Positions 23,461 through 31,583 are shown, counted from the first letter of the stretch. The stretch: 56,000 nucleotides of DNA from JAHITU01 sp043800905 (GCA_043800905.1 JAZDMO010000002.1:1-56000); one strand, 5' to 3'. Program-made: numbers and translations. The notes: a model not told the origin generated them from the sequence alone.

Positions 23461-23633
23461 TTATTTAAAAATTTATTAAACTCTTTTTTATCAATTCTAA
23501 ACTCCTTGCCTAATTTATAAGCTTTTAATTTTCCTGCTTCTATATAACGATAAATCGTCATAATGTTTACTCTCAACTTTTCAGCCAATTCCTTAGCTGT
23601 GTAAAATTCTTTGTTTCCCATATTTTTTATCAT
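23442..23633 (-). CDS. Small excisionase/MerR-like HTH protein
   Basis: 63 aa. YTAKELAEKLRVNIMTIYRY followed by IEAGKLKAYKLGKEFRIDKKEF is the HTH_17 (excisionase family) pattern. In an operon that ends in a serine recombinase it could be the recombination directionality factor, or a control protein for the R-M genes that overlap it. ATG at 23633 or 23621 are both possible starts. Confidence 0.8.
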   Translation of the reverse strand: MIKNMGNKEFYTAKELAEKLRVNIMTIYRYIEAGKLKAYKLGKEFRIDKKEFNKFLNKCQRKC

Positions 23634-23672
23634 TTTATTTATTAATAATTATACTTAACAATTCTTTACACA

Positions 23673-23807
23673 TCAAACTAGAGGTGTAGATAACTTTTTT
23701 CTCTTTTTTAGTTCTAAACCTCTTTTGATATTATCCGATATTGATTGCTTATAATAATTCTCAAGAGCCTTTTCAAATTCTTGTCTAAATTTTTTACTTT
23801 TATTCAT
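23673..23807 (-). CDS. Small basic protein coupled to the Rep-like gene (44 aa)
   Basis: Start codon overlaps the TGA of the Rep-like gene (ATGA), which signals translational coupling. The sequence MNKSKKFRQEFEKALENYYK, then QSISDNIKRGLELKKRKKLS, is helical and Lys-rich. It lies between the Rep-like and HTH genes in the same direction. No family recognised; a DNA-binding accessory of the element is plausible. Confidence 0.55.
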   Translation of the reverse strand: MNKSKKFRQEFEKALENYYKQSISDNIKRGLELKKRKKLSTPLV

Positions 23808-24916
23808 ATTTTTTTTATTTTATAAGTCTTATAATCTTCTAAACTTTTATCTATTTGTTTAACCCAGCTTTTAAGGTTATTTTTGGTTATTAACTCACTT
23901 GCATATCTCATATCCTTAGCCATACGATACCAAGTCCTATCGTGCATACGCTTTGTAACCATACTTCTTAATTGTCTCATTCCATCTTCATCTTTTGCCA
24001 ACATATATAATCCAAGAAAATAAATCGCCTGTTTTGGTTTTATTTTCTTATCTACCAAAAAGATTATTTGGAGTATATCTTTCAAACTTATACTAACTGA
24101 CAACAAACCTAAATTCTTTTCCTTAATTATTTTATTCCAATAATCACAAACAACTGATTTACTCAATTCTGAATTAAATACATCTTTAAAACTTGGGTTT
24201 TTGGCAAAGCCTAAATCTTCAATAACCTTATTCATTTTTTGTTTATGGTTTAATCTAATCTCAAAACGAATAATTTCTTTTGGAGCATAATCATTATTAT
24301 TTATCAACGAAAACAAATTTCTCTGATATAGGGTTTGGTCTTTATCAATAGCTCTTTTTTTATCTTTACCTAAATCAGCAATTTTATCGTATATAGTAAG
24401 CTGATGTGATGTTGTATGAGCGTAGAGACTTTGACCATTGTTTATAAATCTTGTTTTGGCAAAATCAAAAGTCTTTCTTAAATCTATTTTACTTAACTCC
24501 GAAATTATATGGCTTACTGTGTATCCGTCTTTTAACAATATATTTTTTGAAAAATGAACAGAGCTAACTGAAGCATTTTCTATGACAGATTTTGTCAGTA
24601 TTACTCCCATATCATGAAGTCTTTCTTGTAATTTATAAACTACCTCAACAAGATTTTTATCTTCAACCTCATCTAAATTATTTAGATATAAAAGTTTAGG
24701 AACAGAAAATTCAACCCTTACATTCGCTTCCTGTGAAAAATTTCTTTTATATCCTGTTAATCTTGGAAAATAATTTCCTGTATCTTTTTCTAATTTACTT
24801 GGATTTCTAACAAATTTTTTATATTGGTCTGTTTTTGAATAAAGCTCCCAATTAGAAACTCCTTCAATAAATCTCATTTTCTCTTTTGGTATCAATAAAC
24901 ATACTGTATCAATCAT
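23804..24916 (-). CDS. Replication-initiator-like protein (phage X / rolling-circle Rep type, tentative)
   Basis: 370 aa from the ATG at 24916. This start is favoured because MIDTVCLLIP is a typical N-terminus for such proteins and because the stop of a small upstream ORF overlaps it. Features shared with ssDNA-phage and plasmid initiators are the VHFSKN segment, HTTSHQLTIYDKIADLGKDK and EIIRFEIRLNHKQKM. I cannot place the catalytic Tyr with certainty. It would nick an origin to start replication of the excised circle. Confidence 0.55.
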   Translation of the reverse strand: MIDTVCLLIPKEKMRFIEGVSNWELYSKTDQYKKFVRNPSKLEKDTGNYFPRLTGYKRNFSQEANVRVEFSVPKLLYLNNLDEVEDKNLVEVVYKLQERLHDMGVILTKSVIENASVSSVHFSKNILLKDGYTVSHIISELSKIDLRKTFDFAKTRFINNGQSLYAHTTSHQLTIYDKIADLGKDKKRAIDKDQTLYQRNLFSLINNNDYAPKEIIRFEIRLNHKQKMNKVIEDLGFAKNPSFKDVFNSELSKSVVCDYWNKIIKEKNLGLLSVSISLKDILQIIFLVDKKIKPKQAIYFLGLYMLAKDEDGMRQLRSMVTKRMHDRTWYRMAKDMRYASELITKNNLKSWVKQIDKSLEDYKTYKIKKI

Positions 24917-25070
24917 ATTTTTTATTATTAAGCTGATAACGAACAGGATTTTGCTTTTTATCTTGTTTAATAAGCCAAACAAAAGCACCGACCAACCTTT
25001 GTTGTTCTTCAACAGAGAAACTTTTAAAGTTTATCTTTTGCTTATTTTTTTGTTTAGTAATATCCTGCAT
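24909..25070 (-). CDS. Small protein upstream of and overlapping the Rep-like gene (53 aa)
   Basis: ATG at 25070, TGA at 24909-24911, overlapping the Rep-like start by 8 nt (ATGATTGA). The sequence MQDITKQKNKQKINFKSFSV continues EEQQRLVGAFVWLIKQDKKQ. Overlap in frame register with the next gene supports translation. No family recognised. Direct CTTAAG-containing repeats lie just upstream at 25080-25115. Confidence 0.5.
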   Translation of the reverse strand: MQDITKQKNKQKINFKSFSVEEQQRLVGAFVWLIKQDKKQNPVRYQLNNKKYD

Positions 25071-25124
25071 AAAAAAATCCCTAAGGATTAGCTTAAGGAT
25101 ATAAGATGCAAGACTTAAGTTTGC

Positions 25125-26381
25125 TTAATTTTTATCTACATATTTAAGATTTAATTTCGCTGAATGTTTAGTTAATTCAAATATGTTTTCAACTTCAGGA
25201 ATTGAAAGTTTTACTTTTCTGTTAAATTGATAAATCGCATTTTTTACAGCAACTTCGTCTACTTCATTGCCTCCAAGAAGTTCGGCTATATCATATAAAC
25301 TCCAATCAGAATAAGTGTTTTTAGGGTTCTGGAATATAACCCTTATTACTTCTTTTTGAACCTGACCTTGAACTTTTATTTTATATTCTTTGTCTTTATT
25401 ACTCTTTAAAATCATTGTTGCTATTTGAGGGGAAAAACTTAAATTTAACTTAATTTCCTCTTTCTTATTCTGTTTTTCTTCAACTTTATCAACTAAACCA
25501 AGCAAAGAAGACATAGTAATTGGGGTTTGGTGAAATTTAACATTCCACAAATCTTTATCGTTCCAATTACGAACTTTAACTCTTTTTTCTTTTTCTAAAT
25601 AAGCCATTATTTTTATAATCTCAAACCCTTTCTCTGACAAAGAAGAAAAGGGGATATTCACATAACCATCAACAATAGGAAATTTTTTAATATATTCATA
25701 AAAATTCTCTATTTGTTTTGAAAAATAATGTCTTTTTTCTAAATATAAAGGTTTTTCTTCAACATAATCATCTTGATAAAAATTAAAAGCAAAATCATCA
25801 ATTTCCTCATTTAACTCTTGTGCTTTTTCCTTATTAAAATCTATCTCAAACTCAATAAAGGGAGCTGATATCTCTGTTATATATTGAAAATGTTTAGAAA
25901 AATTATTCTCAGTAAAATCAACTCTGTTTAATTCCTTCCTCCATTCAACACCTAAATTTATTTTTTCTTCTATTTGTTTATCTTTCAGTTTTCTTAAATT
26001 AGCTATTTCATCAATAACCCCAGAATAAAACAAAACATTTTCCTCAGTAACCTGTTTTTCTTTTATTGCATTTTCAACAACAGTTTCAGTTAAGCCATAT
26101 ATTGTAGTTAAACTTATACGCTTCACTTTTCCCAAACCCAAATCTCTTACAATTTGTATTATTTGATGTAAAACTAAATCTTCAGCAGAGCCATAATCTT
26201 GTGTATCCCTTATTTCTTCTGTTATAGCATCGATTTTCCAATAATCTCCTTTAATAAATTGGTCTAAAGTAAAAACATTTTGTCCACGATAAAAACCTTC
26301 AAGCAATATATGAAGGGCTAATAAATTTATATCGCTGTTGATATAATCAAAAGGTTTTAAAAGTTCTTCTTCATCTTCCAT
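25125..26381 (-). CDS. Island protein with C-terminal winged-helix-like region (418 aa)
   Basis: 418 aa, acidic, no membrane segment. The last 80 residues (NTYSDWSLYDIAELLGGNEV and following) look like a winged helix; the rest is helical with no family I can name. It is the first gene of the minus-strand island operon and is divergent from the Panacea gene. TTGAAA, 17 nt, TAAAGT lies directly upstream. A role in replication or control of the element is a guess from position. Confidence 0.6.
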   Translation of the reverse strand: MEDEEELLKPFDYINSDINLLALHILLEGFYRGQNVFTLDQFIKGDYWKIDAITEEIRDTQDYGSAEDLVLHQIIQIVRDLGLGKVKRISLTTIYGLTETVVENAIKEKQVTEENVLFYSGVIDEIANLRKLKDKQIEEKINLGVEWRKELNRVDFTENNFSKHFQYITEISAPFIEFEIDFNKEKAQELNEEIDDFAFNFYQDDYVEEKPLYLEKRHYFSKQIENFYEYIKKFPIVDGYVNIPFSSLSEKGFEIIKIMAYLEKEKRVKVRNWNDKDLWNVKFHQTPITMSSLLGLVDKVEEKQNKKEEIKLNLSFSPQIATMILKSNKDKEYKIKVQGQVQKEVIRVIFQNPKNTYSDWSLYDIAELLGGNEVDEVAVKNAIYQFNRKVKLSIPEVENIFELTKHSAKLNLKYVDKN

Positions 26382-26430
26382 ACATATACTTTACTTTCTT
26401 TTACATTAATTTTCAACTAAAAAAGTGTCT

Positions 26431-26459
26431 TTGCTAATAAAGAAAGATTAATATATAAT
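26431..26459 (+). promoter_or_regulatory. Promoter of the Panacea toxin-antitoxin pair
   Basis: TTGCTA, 17-nt spacer, TATAAT; the ATG at 26470 is 10 nt beyond the -10 box, giving a leader of only a few bases. It lies back to back with the promoter of the 418-aa gene. Confidence 0.7.
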
Positions 26460-26469
26460 TTAAATTAAT

Positions 26470-27063
26470 ATGAACAACTTAGAATTAGAGAAAATCAAAA
26501 ATTCAGTTGCTTACTTATCTTCTCAAATACCTAATTTATATTTAACAAAATTGTTAAAGATTTTTTACTATTTTGATTTTATTTCTGTTTTAGAAACAGG
26601 AAGACCAATAACTAACGACACCTATTATCATTTACCTTATGGTCCAATACCTACCTTTATAAAAGACCAACTAACCTTATTAAAATATGAGGTTAAAAAA
26701 GAAGAAGCCGAAGTTTTAAATGACGGTTTTATTTATGGTCAGTTAGTTAATATATTTACCGATATTATTGAATTTGAAGCAAATAATGGAAACTTTATTC
26801 TTAAAAATAAAAAAGATGCAGATAAAACATATTTATCAGAATATGAACTTGGATTACTTGACGATATTATTTCCGAATTTAAAAACACAACCTCTTCTGA
26901 ACTTGTAACTAAAACACATAGCGAGGTCCCTTATTCTCAAACATCTATGTTAAATGTTATAGATTATAAATTAGCTTTTCATCTTGATAGAAGTAAAATT
27001 CTCCCAAATAGAAATTTTGATTTTAATATAGAAGTTAGCCAAGCCGAATTTTATAACAGTTAA
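26470..27063 (+). CDS. Panacea (DUF4065, SocA-like) antitoxin
   Basis: 197 aa. The N-terminal part carries YLTKLLKIFYYFDFISVLET then GRPITNDTYYHLPYGPIPTF, which matches the DUF4065 pattern (KLLYF-x-D, G-x-x-I-T, GP-x-P). Panacea domains neutralise many unrelated toxins and are usually encoded next to the toxin. The C-terminal 70 residues (from about EFKNTTSSELVTKTH) form the variable region. The next gene starts 15 nt downstream on the same strand. Confidence 0.82.
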   Translation: MNNLELEKIKNSVAYLSSQIPNLYLTKLLKIFYYFDFISVLETGRPITNDTYYHLPYGPIPTFIKDQLTLLKYEVKKEEAEVLNDGFIYGQLVNIFTDIIEFEANNGNFILKNKKDADKTYLSEYELGLLDDIISEFKNTTSSELVTKTHSEVPYSQTSMLNVIDYKLAFHLDRSKILPNRNFDFNIEVSQAEFYNS

Positions 27064-27078
27064 AATATAAAAACTTTT

Positions 27079-27585
27079 ATGTTTGGAAATTTTGGCGACA
27101 TCTACTGGATACCAGCAAACAAACACCCAAAGTTATCAATGCATTGGGTGGTTTTATTGTGTATAGATAAAAAAAACAAATTAGTTTTTTATCAAAGTTT
27201 AAGTAGTAGGGTGTATAAAGTATTTCCAAATTTCGGTTCTTTCACAAACACTTATTGTCCACACTGTTCCATAAACAGCAACATAAAATCTTTTAAAAAA
27301 TATCTAACAAAAAAATCTTCTTATATTGATATAGATAATGTTATTTTTTTAAACTTTAATAAATTTAATTTTTTAAACAAGGAAACCTATATACCACTAA
27401 ACACAATTGAAAAAGATTTTTATTTTGACTTTAAACAAAAGGTATTAAAAAACACCTATAAATACTACGGAAACTTAGCAAGAAATAATGCTCAATCATC
27501 AATAATTGCACTAAGAACATCTAAAAGATTAAGCGAACAAGAAGTTATATCAATGGTAAATTTTTATAAAAACACAATAACTTAG
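27079..27585 (+). CDS. Putative toxin partner of the Panacea antitoxin
   Basis: 168 aa. The N-terminus, FGDIYWIPANKHPKLSMHWV, recalls the first strand and loop of PemK/MazF-type beta-barrel toxins (GDI-x-W), and a CPHC pair lies near residue 61. The rest is Lys/Phe/Asn-rich and not assignable. Its position directly after a Panacea gene and the shared promoter suggest a toxin-antitoxin operon. The toxin class and activity are unproven. Confidence 0.55.
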   Translation: MFGNFGDIYWIPANKHPKLSMHWVVLLCIDKKNKLVFYQSLSSRVYKVFPNFGSFTNTYCPHCSINSNIKSFKKYLTKKSSYIDIDNVIFLNFNKFNFLNKETYIPLNTIEKDFYFDFKQKVLKNTYKYYGNLARNNAQSSIIALRTSKRLSEQEVISMVNFYKNTIT

Positions 27586-27707
27586 TTATTTTTTAGTTCT
27601 GAACCTCTAGTTTTGGAAACATCTCTAAAATACCACTAAACTGTAATTCAGACTTTATTTTCTTCCAATTAAGAGTTCTGAACTTGTCTACTAAGGGGAG
27701 CAAACTA

Positions 27708-27737
27708 AAATATGGCTTTGTTAAGCCATATTTTTTT
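27708..27737 (+). terminator. Terminator after the toxin-antitoxin pair
   Basis: AAATATGGCTT-tgtt-AAGCCATATTT plus T-run. Between 27593 and 27780 the sequence GTTCTGAACCT or close variants (GTTCTGAACTT, GTTCGAACCT) occurs three times, with another copy at 23712. Confidence 0.75.
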
Positions 27738-27819
27738 ATACCCCGAACAAGACTTTTTGCTATGTTCGAACCTCTTTGACTTTTAACACCTTTTTAGGTT
27801 TTTTTGTTATAATTAAATT

Positions 27820-28908
27820 ATGAGTGATATTAATATGAATAAAATCAAACTTGAAGATTTAGGCTATAACGATTTTTTTGAAACTAACCGTAATAAATTA
27901 GGATTGGATAAGTTTTCGGTTGCACGAGTAATAGCAGAACACAAAGGGATATACAAAGTTAGAGATACTAAAACTGATTATCTAGCAAAAGTGACTGGCA
28001 AACAAATGTTTACAGCATTATCAAGAGAAGATTACCCTGCTGTTGGTGATTGGGTTGCAATTAGCAAAATAGATAAGGAACAAGCAATAATTCATGAAAT
28101 ACTACCGAGAAAAACGATAATAAAAAGAAAAAACAGTGGCGGAAATAAAACTCAAATTATAGCAACAAATATTGATGTTGCTTTCGTTGTTGAATCGGTC
28201 GACAGAGATTTCAATTTAAACCGTTTTGAAAGATATTTTGCTATAGTTCGTGAAGAAGAAATAAAACCTGCTATCATATTAAATAAAATAGATTTAATTT
28301 CAAAAGAAGAATTGACCGAAAAACTAAATCAAATAAAAAACAGATTTAGTGAAATTGATTTTATCTCAACTAGTACAACAACCAATGAAGGATTGAACGA
28401 TTTAAAGGATTATATGAAAAAAAGAAAAACTTACTGTTTTCTTGGTTCGTCTGGAGTTGGTAAGTCTTCTTTGATAAATAAATTGCTTGGAGAAAGTATC
28501 ATAAAAACTAAAAAGATAAGTTCTTATACTGGAAAAGGTAAACATACAACCACATCAAGAGAAATGTATTTTTTAAAAAACGGACCTATTGTCATAGACA
28601 ACCCAGGGATAAGAGAAGTCGGCATGGTTAATTTAAGTAGTGGAATAAATAATATATTTGATGAAATAATTACTTTGGGTAAAAAATGTAAATATATTGA
28701 TTGTACACATATTCACGAACCTGGATGCGAAGTATTATCCGCATTAAAATCTGGTAGACTAGATAAAGATAAATATTCTAATTATATGAAATTAAAAGGA
28801 GAATCTGAATATTATGAAATGACCGAACTAGAAAAGAGAGGAAAAGACCGACAGTTTGGAAAATTTATTAAAAATGCTAAAAAGGATATAAAAAAATACA
28901 AGTATTAA
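27820..28908 (+). CDS. rsgA: Ribosome small-subunit GTPase RsgA
   Basis: 362 aa. An OB-fold N-terminal domain (about 30-100) is followed by a circularly permuted GTPase with G4 NKID first, then G1 GSSGVGKSSL, the G2 threonine pair in KHTTTS and G3 DNPG, and a C-terminal zinc site C-x5-C-x-H-x5-C (CKYIDCTHIHEPGC). It matures or checks the 30S subunit and is GTP-hydrolysing. An extended -10 box (TGTTATAAT, no clear -35) ends six bases before the ATG, so the mRNA is probably leaderless. Its placement at the island edge is unusual. Confidence 0.93.
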   Translation: MSDINMNKIKLEDLGYNDFFETNRNKLGLDKFSVARVIAEHKGIYKVRDTKTDYLAKVTGKQMFTALSREDYPAVGDWVAISKIDKEQAIIHEILPRKTIIKRKNSGGNKTQIIATNIDVAFVVESVDRDFNLNRFERYFAIVREEEIKPAIILNKIDLISKEELTEKLNQIKNRFSEIDFISTSTTTNEGLNDLKDYMKKRKTYCFLGSSGVGKSSLINKLLGESIIKTKKISSYTGKGKHTTTSREMYFLKNGPIVIDNPGIREVGMVNLSSGINNIFDEIITLGKKCKYIDCTHIHEPGCEVLSALKSGRLDKDKYSNYMKLKGESEYYEMTELEKRGKDRQFGKFIKNAKKDIKKYKY

Positions 28909-28938
28909 CTTTTTTCTATTCCCTACTCAACATACAAA

Positions 28939-28967
28939 AGGTTCGAACTTCCGCTACTAAACGGAGC
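28939..28967 (+). other. Possible distal attachment-site remnant
   Basis: AGGTTCGAACTTCCGCTACT continues AAACGGAGCA. Compared with the tRNA-Asn 3' end it shares AGGTTCGA, CTACT and CGGAGCA in order. Large serine recombinases need only short core identity, so this is a candidate, not a proven, right end of the island. Confidence 0.3.
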
Positions 28968-28979
28968 ATAATGGGGGTG

Positions 28980-29010
28980 AACGGCTACGATTTTTAAATC
29001 GTAGCCGTTG
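28980..29010 (+). terminator. Terminator after rsgA
   Basis: AACGGCTACGATTT-tt-AAATCGTAGCCGTT, then GGGTGTTTTT. Confidence 0.7.
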
Positions 29011-29052
29011 GGTGTTTTTATTAACCACTAATAAATATGATATACTTTTTTT

Positions 29053-29634
29053 ATGAATACGATACACGTTTCCAACAGAAATGATTTTAGAAAGTGGTTA
29101 CAAATAAATCACAAAAAAGAAAATAAAGTTGCTGTAGTAGTACATAAAAAACACACTGGAAAACCTGCCCCAACTCACCGAGAACTTATAGAAGAAGCTA
29201 TTTGTTTCGGCTGGATAGATACAACAATAAAAAGGTTAGATGAAGAAAAATTTATTAGAACTTTTTCTAAAAGAAATAAAAACAGTAAATGGAGCAACAA
29301 CACCATTCGTTATGGAAAAGAACTAATAAAAAAAGGTGCTATGACAGAAGAAGGCTTAAAATTCTATAAACTTGGGCTCCAAAAACTAACCCACGACCAC
29401 GACATTCCTAAAAATCCATCTATACCAAACGGACTTAAACAAGAGCTTTCAAAAAATAAGATAGCCGAGAAAAATTTTAAAAAATTTCCTCCATCCACAA
29501 AGAAGATGCTCTACAGATGGCTTTTACGTGGTAAACGAGAAGACACAAAAAACAAAAGAATAAAACTCATTGTCGAAGGAGCAAAAATTAACAGAAGAGA
29601 TATCATGTCCTCACAAGAAAAAGTTAATATTTAA
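29053..29634 (+). CDS. YdeI / OmpD-associated-like protein
   Basis: 193 aa. N-terminal FRKWLQINHKKENKVAVVVH then YdeI-type EEAICFGWIDTTIKRLDEEK and FIRTFSKRNKNSKWSNNTIR (F-x-x-R-x-x-x-S-x-W-S), with the closing PPSTKKMLYRWLLRGKREDT as in the bacteriocin-protection/YdeI family. The molecular function is not established. TGATATACT ends six bases before the ATG, again fitting a leaderless transcript. Confidence 0.82.
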   Translation: MNTIHVSNRNDFRKWLQINHKKENKVAVVVHKKHTGKPAPTHRELIEEAICFGWIDTTIKRLDEEKFIRTFSKRNKNSKWSNNTIRYGKELIKKGAMTEEGLKFYKLGLQKLTHDHDIPKNPSIPNGLKQELSKNKIAEKNFKKFPPSTKKMLYRWLLRGKREDTKNKRIKLIVEGAKINRRDIMSSQEKVNI

Positions 29635-29738
29635 CTCTGAATTTATAACTTAATCGAGTTAAATAAATTTAACAAAACAACCCATTTTCATCCATAAATA
29701 AATTAGGTTGGCTTTAACTCAAAAATCATTAAAGAAAA

Positions 29739-29801
29739 CTATTTTTTCTTATCCTTTTTTGGTTTCTTTATATTTTTCTTTTGGTCTCTTCCTTTTGACA
29801 T
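29739..29801 (-). CDS. Leaderless 20-aa basic peptide
   Basis: MSKGRDQKKNIKKPKKDKKK and stop. A good promoter lies directly upstream on the minus strand: TTGTAT (29831-29836), 17 nt, TATAAT (29808-29813), six bases before the ATG. The sequence resembles small Lys-rich peptides (MSKGRDQKK...) that I recall from other bacteria; it is far below normal gene-calling length. An RNA- or ribosome-binding role is a guess from charge. Confidence 0.5.
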   Translation of the reverse strand: MSKGRDQKKNIKKPKKDKKK

Positions 29802-29918
29802 GTTTAAATTATATCTTGGATTGATAAACGATACAATTAAAAAAATACTTCAGATCAGATTTTAAAATGCTATAATTAAAAATTATAAATTAAGCTTACT
29901 AAATAATTTAATAAAATT

Positions 29919-30302
29919 ATGTTTAAAGAATTTAAAGAATTTGCAATCAAAGGCAACGTTGTCGATATGGCTGTGGGTATTGTAATCGGGGCTTCTTTTG
30001 GAAAAATTGTTAGTTCCTTTGTCTCCGATGTTATCATGCCTCCCATTGGCATTCTTACTGGTGGAGTAGATTTTTCTGATCTTACAATTATATTAAAAAA
30101 AGCTTCTGACGGAATTGAGGCTGTCACCCTTAATTACGGAATCTTTTTAAATACTATTGTTGATTTTATAATTATCGCTTTTGCTATTTTTATAGTTATT
30201 AAACAAATCAACCGCTTAAAGAAAAAAGAAGAAGAAAAACCAACAATAACCCCAGAAGACATTCTTTTATTGCGAGAAATTAGAGATTCTCTAAAAAAAT
30301 AA
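29919..30302 (+). CDS. mscL: Large-conductance mechanosensitive channel MscL
   Basis: 127 aa, usual length. MFKEFKEFAIKGNVVDMAVG then IVIGASFGKIVSSFVSDVIM is the conserved N-helix and pore-lining TM1; a second membrane helix lies at about 72-94 (NTIVDFIIIAFAIFIVIKQI), then a charged C-terminal helix. It opens under membrane tension on osmotic downshock. An extended -10 promoter (TGCTATAAT, 29868-29876) precedes it by about 40 nt. Confidence 0.95.
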   Translation: MFKEFKEFAIKGNVVDMAVGIVIGASFGKIVSSFVSDVIMPPIGILTGGVDFSDLTIILKKASDGIEAVTLNYGIFLNTIVDFIIIAFAIFIVIKQINRLKKKEEEKPTITPEDILLLREIRDSLKK

Positions 30303-30342
30303 AATCTATTTTTTAATTAAATCACTTCGTGATTTCACAAGT

Positions 30343-30495
30343 CTGGATTGCTTCGTCACTCCACTGCGTTCCGTTCCTCGCAATGACGGGATGCTGGACT
30401 GCCACGAATAAATTTTTGCGAAAATTTATTCTCGCAATGACGGATGACGAAAAGCGAAGCTTTTCGTCTTTGCGAGCCTCAGCGAAGCAATCCAG
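30343..30495. repeat. REP-like palindrome cluster
   Basis: Starts CTGGATTGCTTCGTCACTCC and alternates CTCGCAATGACGG, GGACTGCCACG, GCGAGCCTCAGCGAAGCAAT. The inner palindromes are AATAAATTTT-tgcg-AAAATTTATT and GAAAAGC-gaa-GCTTTTC. It fills the mscL to M14 spacer. Confidence 0.65.
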
Positions 30496-30665
30496 TAATA
30501 ATTTTAATAAAACAGCCTGATTAATTTTTTATTAAGCCGAAAATCTCAAAATAAAGTCTTAATTATTAGAATTAGGGCTTTATTTTTATCGTTTTTATCA
30601 ATTACTGAAATTCTCCGAACTCTGATATAATAGAATTATAGAATTATTAGCTATTAAAAAATATC

Positions 30666-31583
30666 ATGAAAAATATAATTATAGGAATTTTGGTTATTGT
30701 AGTTTTTGGATTTGGTTTATATTTTATCCTCCCAAATTCAAACGATAATTCAAACATAACTCAATATCAAAATACTCCTACCAACCTTATTCCTCAAAAT
30801 AATTCACAAACAACCCAAGCGACAAGTACCCAAGAAAACAAAAATGAATTTACGCTTGGGAAATCGGTAAATGGAAAAGAGATTATGGCTTATCAATATG
30901 GAAAAGGAGAAACTGAAATCCTTTTCATTGGAGGAATTCATGGTGGCTATGAATGGAACACATCCATGCTTGCCTATGAAGCAATAGATTATTTCAAAGC
31001 TAATCAAGATAAAATTCCAGCCAATATTAAAATAACCATTATTCCTGTTTTAAATCCAGACGGATTAAGTGCAACAGTTGGAACCTCTGAACGTTTCGAA
31101 ATATCTGATGTTCCAACACTAGTGGCCGATACTGTCGCTGGAAGATTTAATGCCAACGAAGTGGATCTTAATCGAAATTTTGATTGCGACTGGCAAGCTT
31201 CAGGAACATGGCAAAACAAAACAGTGAGCGGTGGAACCCAAGTCTTTTCTGAACCAGAAAGCCAAGCTATCAGAAAATATGTTGGTATCGAAAAACCACA
31301 GGCAGTTATCGTTTGGTATAGTGCTGCTGGAGGAGTTTACTCATCTAGTTGTCATAATGGAATATCAACAGAAACAAAAAATCTTACCAGTACCTACGCC
31401 AAAGCTTCTGGTTACACTGGTCACGAAGAGTTTGATTCCTATGCAATTACTGGAGATATGGTTAATTGGTTAGCTAAAGAAAATATTCCAGCTATTAGTG
31501 TTCTTTTAACCAATCACACTGATGTGGAATGGACAGAAAATAAGGCAGGAATTGAAGCGGTACTTAAATATTACTCTAAATAA
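30666..31583 (+). CDS. M14-like peptidase paralogue with altered catalytic residues
   Basis: 305 aa: N-terminal anchor (3-21), Thr/Gln/Asn-rich linker (to about 60), then an M14 carboxypeptidase-like domain. GGIHGGYEWNT (His92, Glu96), LNPDGL, VDLNRNFDC and SEPESQAI are shared with the next gene. At the expected third zinc ligand it has WYS (Tyr218) where the paralogue has WHS (His208), and at the catalytic Glu it has ISVLL (Leu280) where the paralogue has ITVEL (Glu270). It is probably inactive or changed in function. Its stop overlaps the next ATG. Confidence 0.85.
   Translation: MKNIIIGILVIVVFGFGLYFILPNSNDNSNITQYQNTPTNLIPQNNSQTTQATSTQENKNEFTLGKSVNGKEIMAYQYGKGETEILFIGGIHGGYEWNTSMLAYEAIDYFKANQDKIPANIKITIIPVLNPDGLSATVGTSERFEISDVPTLVADTVAGRFNANEVDLNRNFDCDWQASGTWQNKTVSGGTQVFSEPESQAIRKYVGIEKPQAVIVWYSAAGGVYSSSCHNGISTETKNLTSTYAKASGYTGHEEFDSYAITGDMVNWLAKENIPAISVLLTNHTDVEWTENKAGIEAVLKYYSK

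Larger units (their letters stand above)
18840..28967. mobile_element. Probable integrative island at tRNA-Asn
   Basis: About 10.1 kb starting in the tRNA-Asn 3' end with a large serine recombinase. It holds a restriction-modification set, an excisionase-like HTH protein, a replication-initiator-like protein and a toxin-antitoxin pair. The far limit is tentative: at 28939-28967 AGGTTCGA...CTACT...CGGAGCA recalls the tRNA 3' end AGGTTCGA...CTACT...CGGAGCA, with spacer differences. rsgA would be cargo or flanking host DNA. Confidence 0.55.

Noticed and set aside
27593..27780. GTTCTGAACCT-like repeats as integron attC sites
   Set aside because: Too short and without the paired R/L box arrangement; no tyrosine integron integrase in the window.
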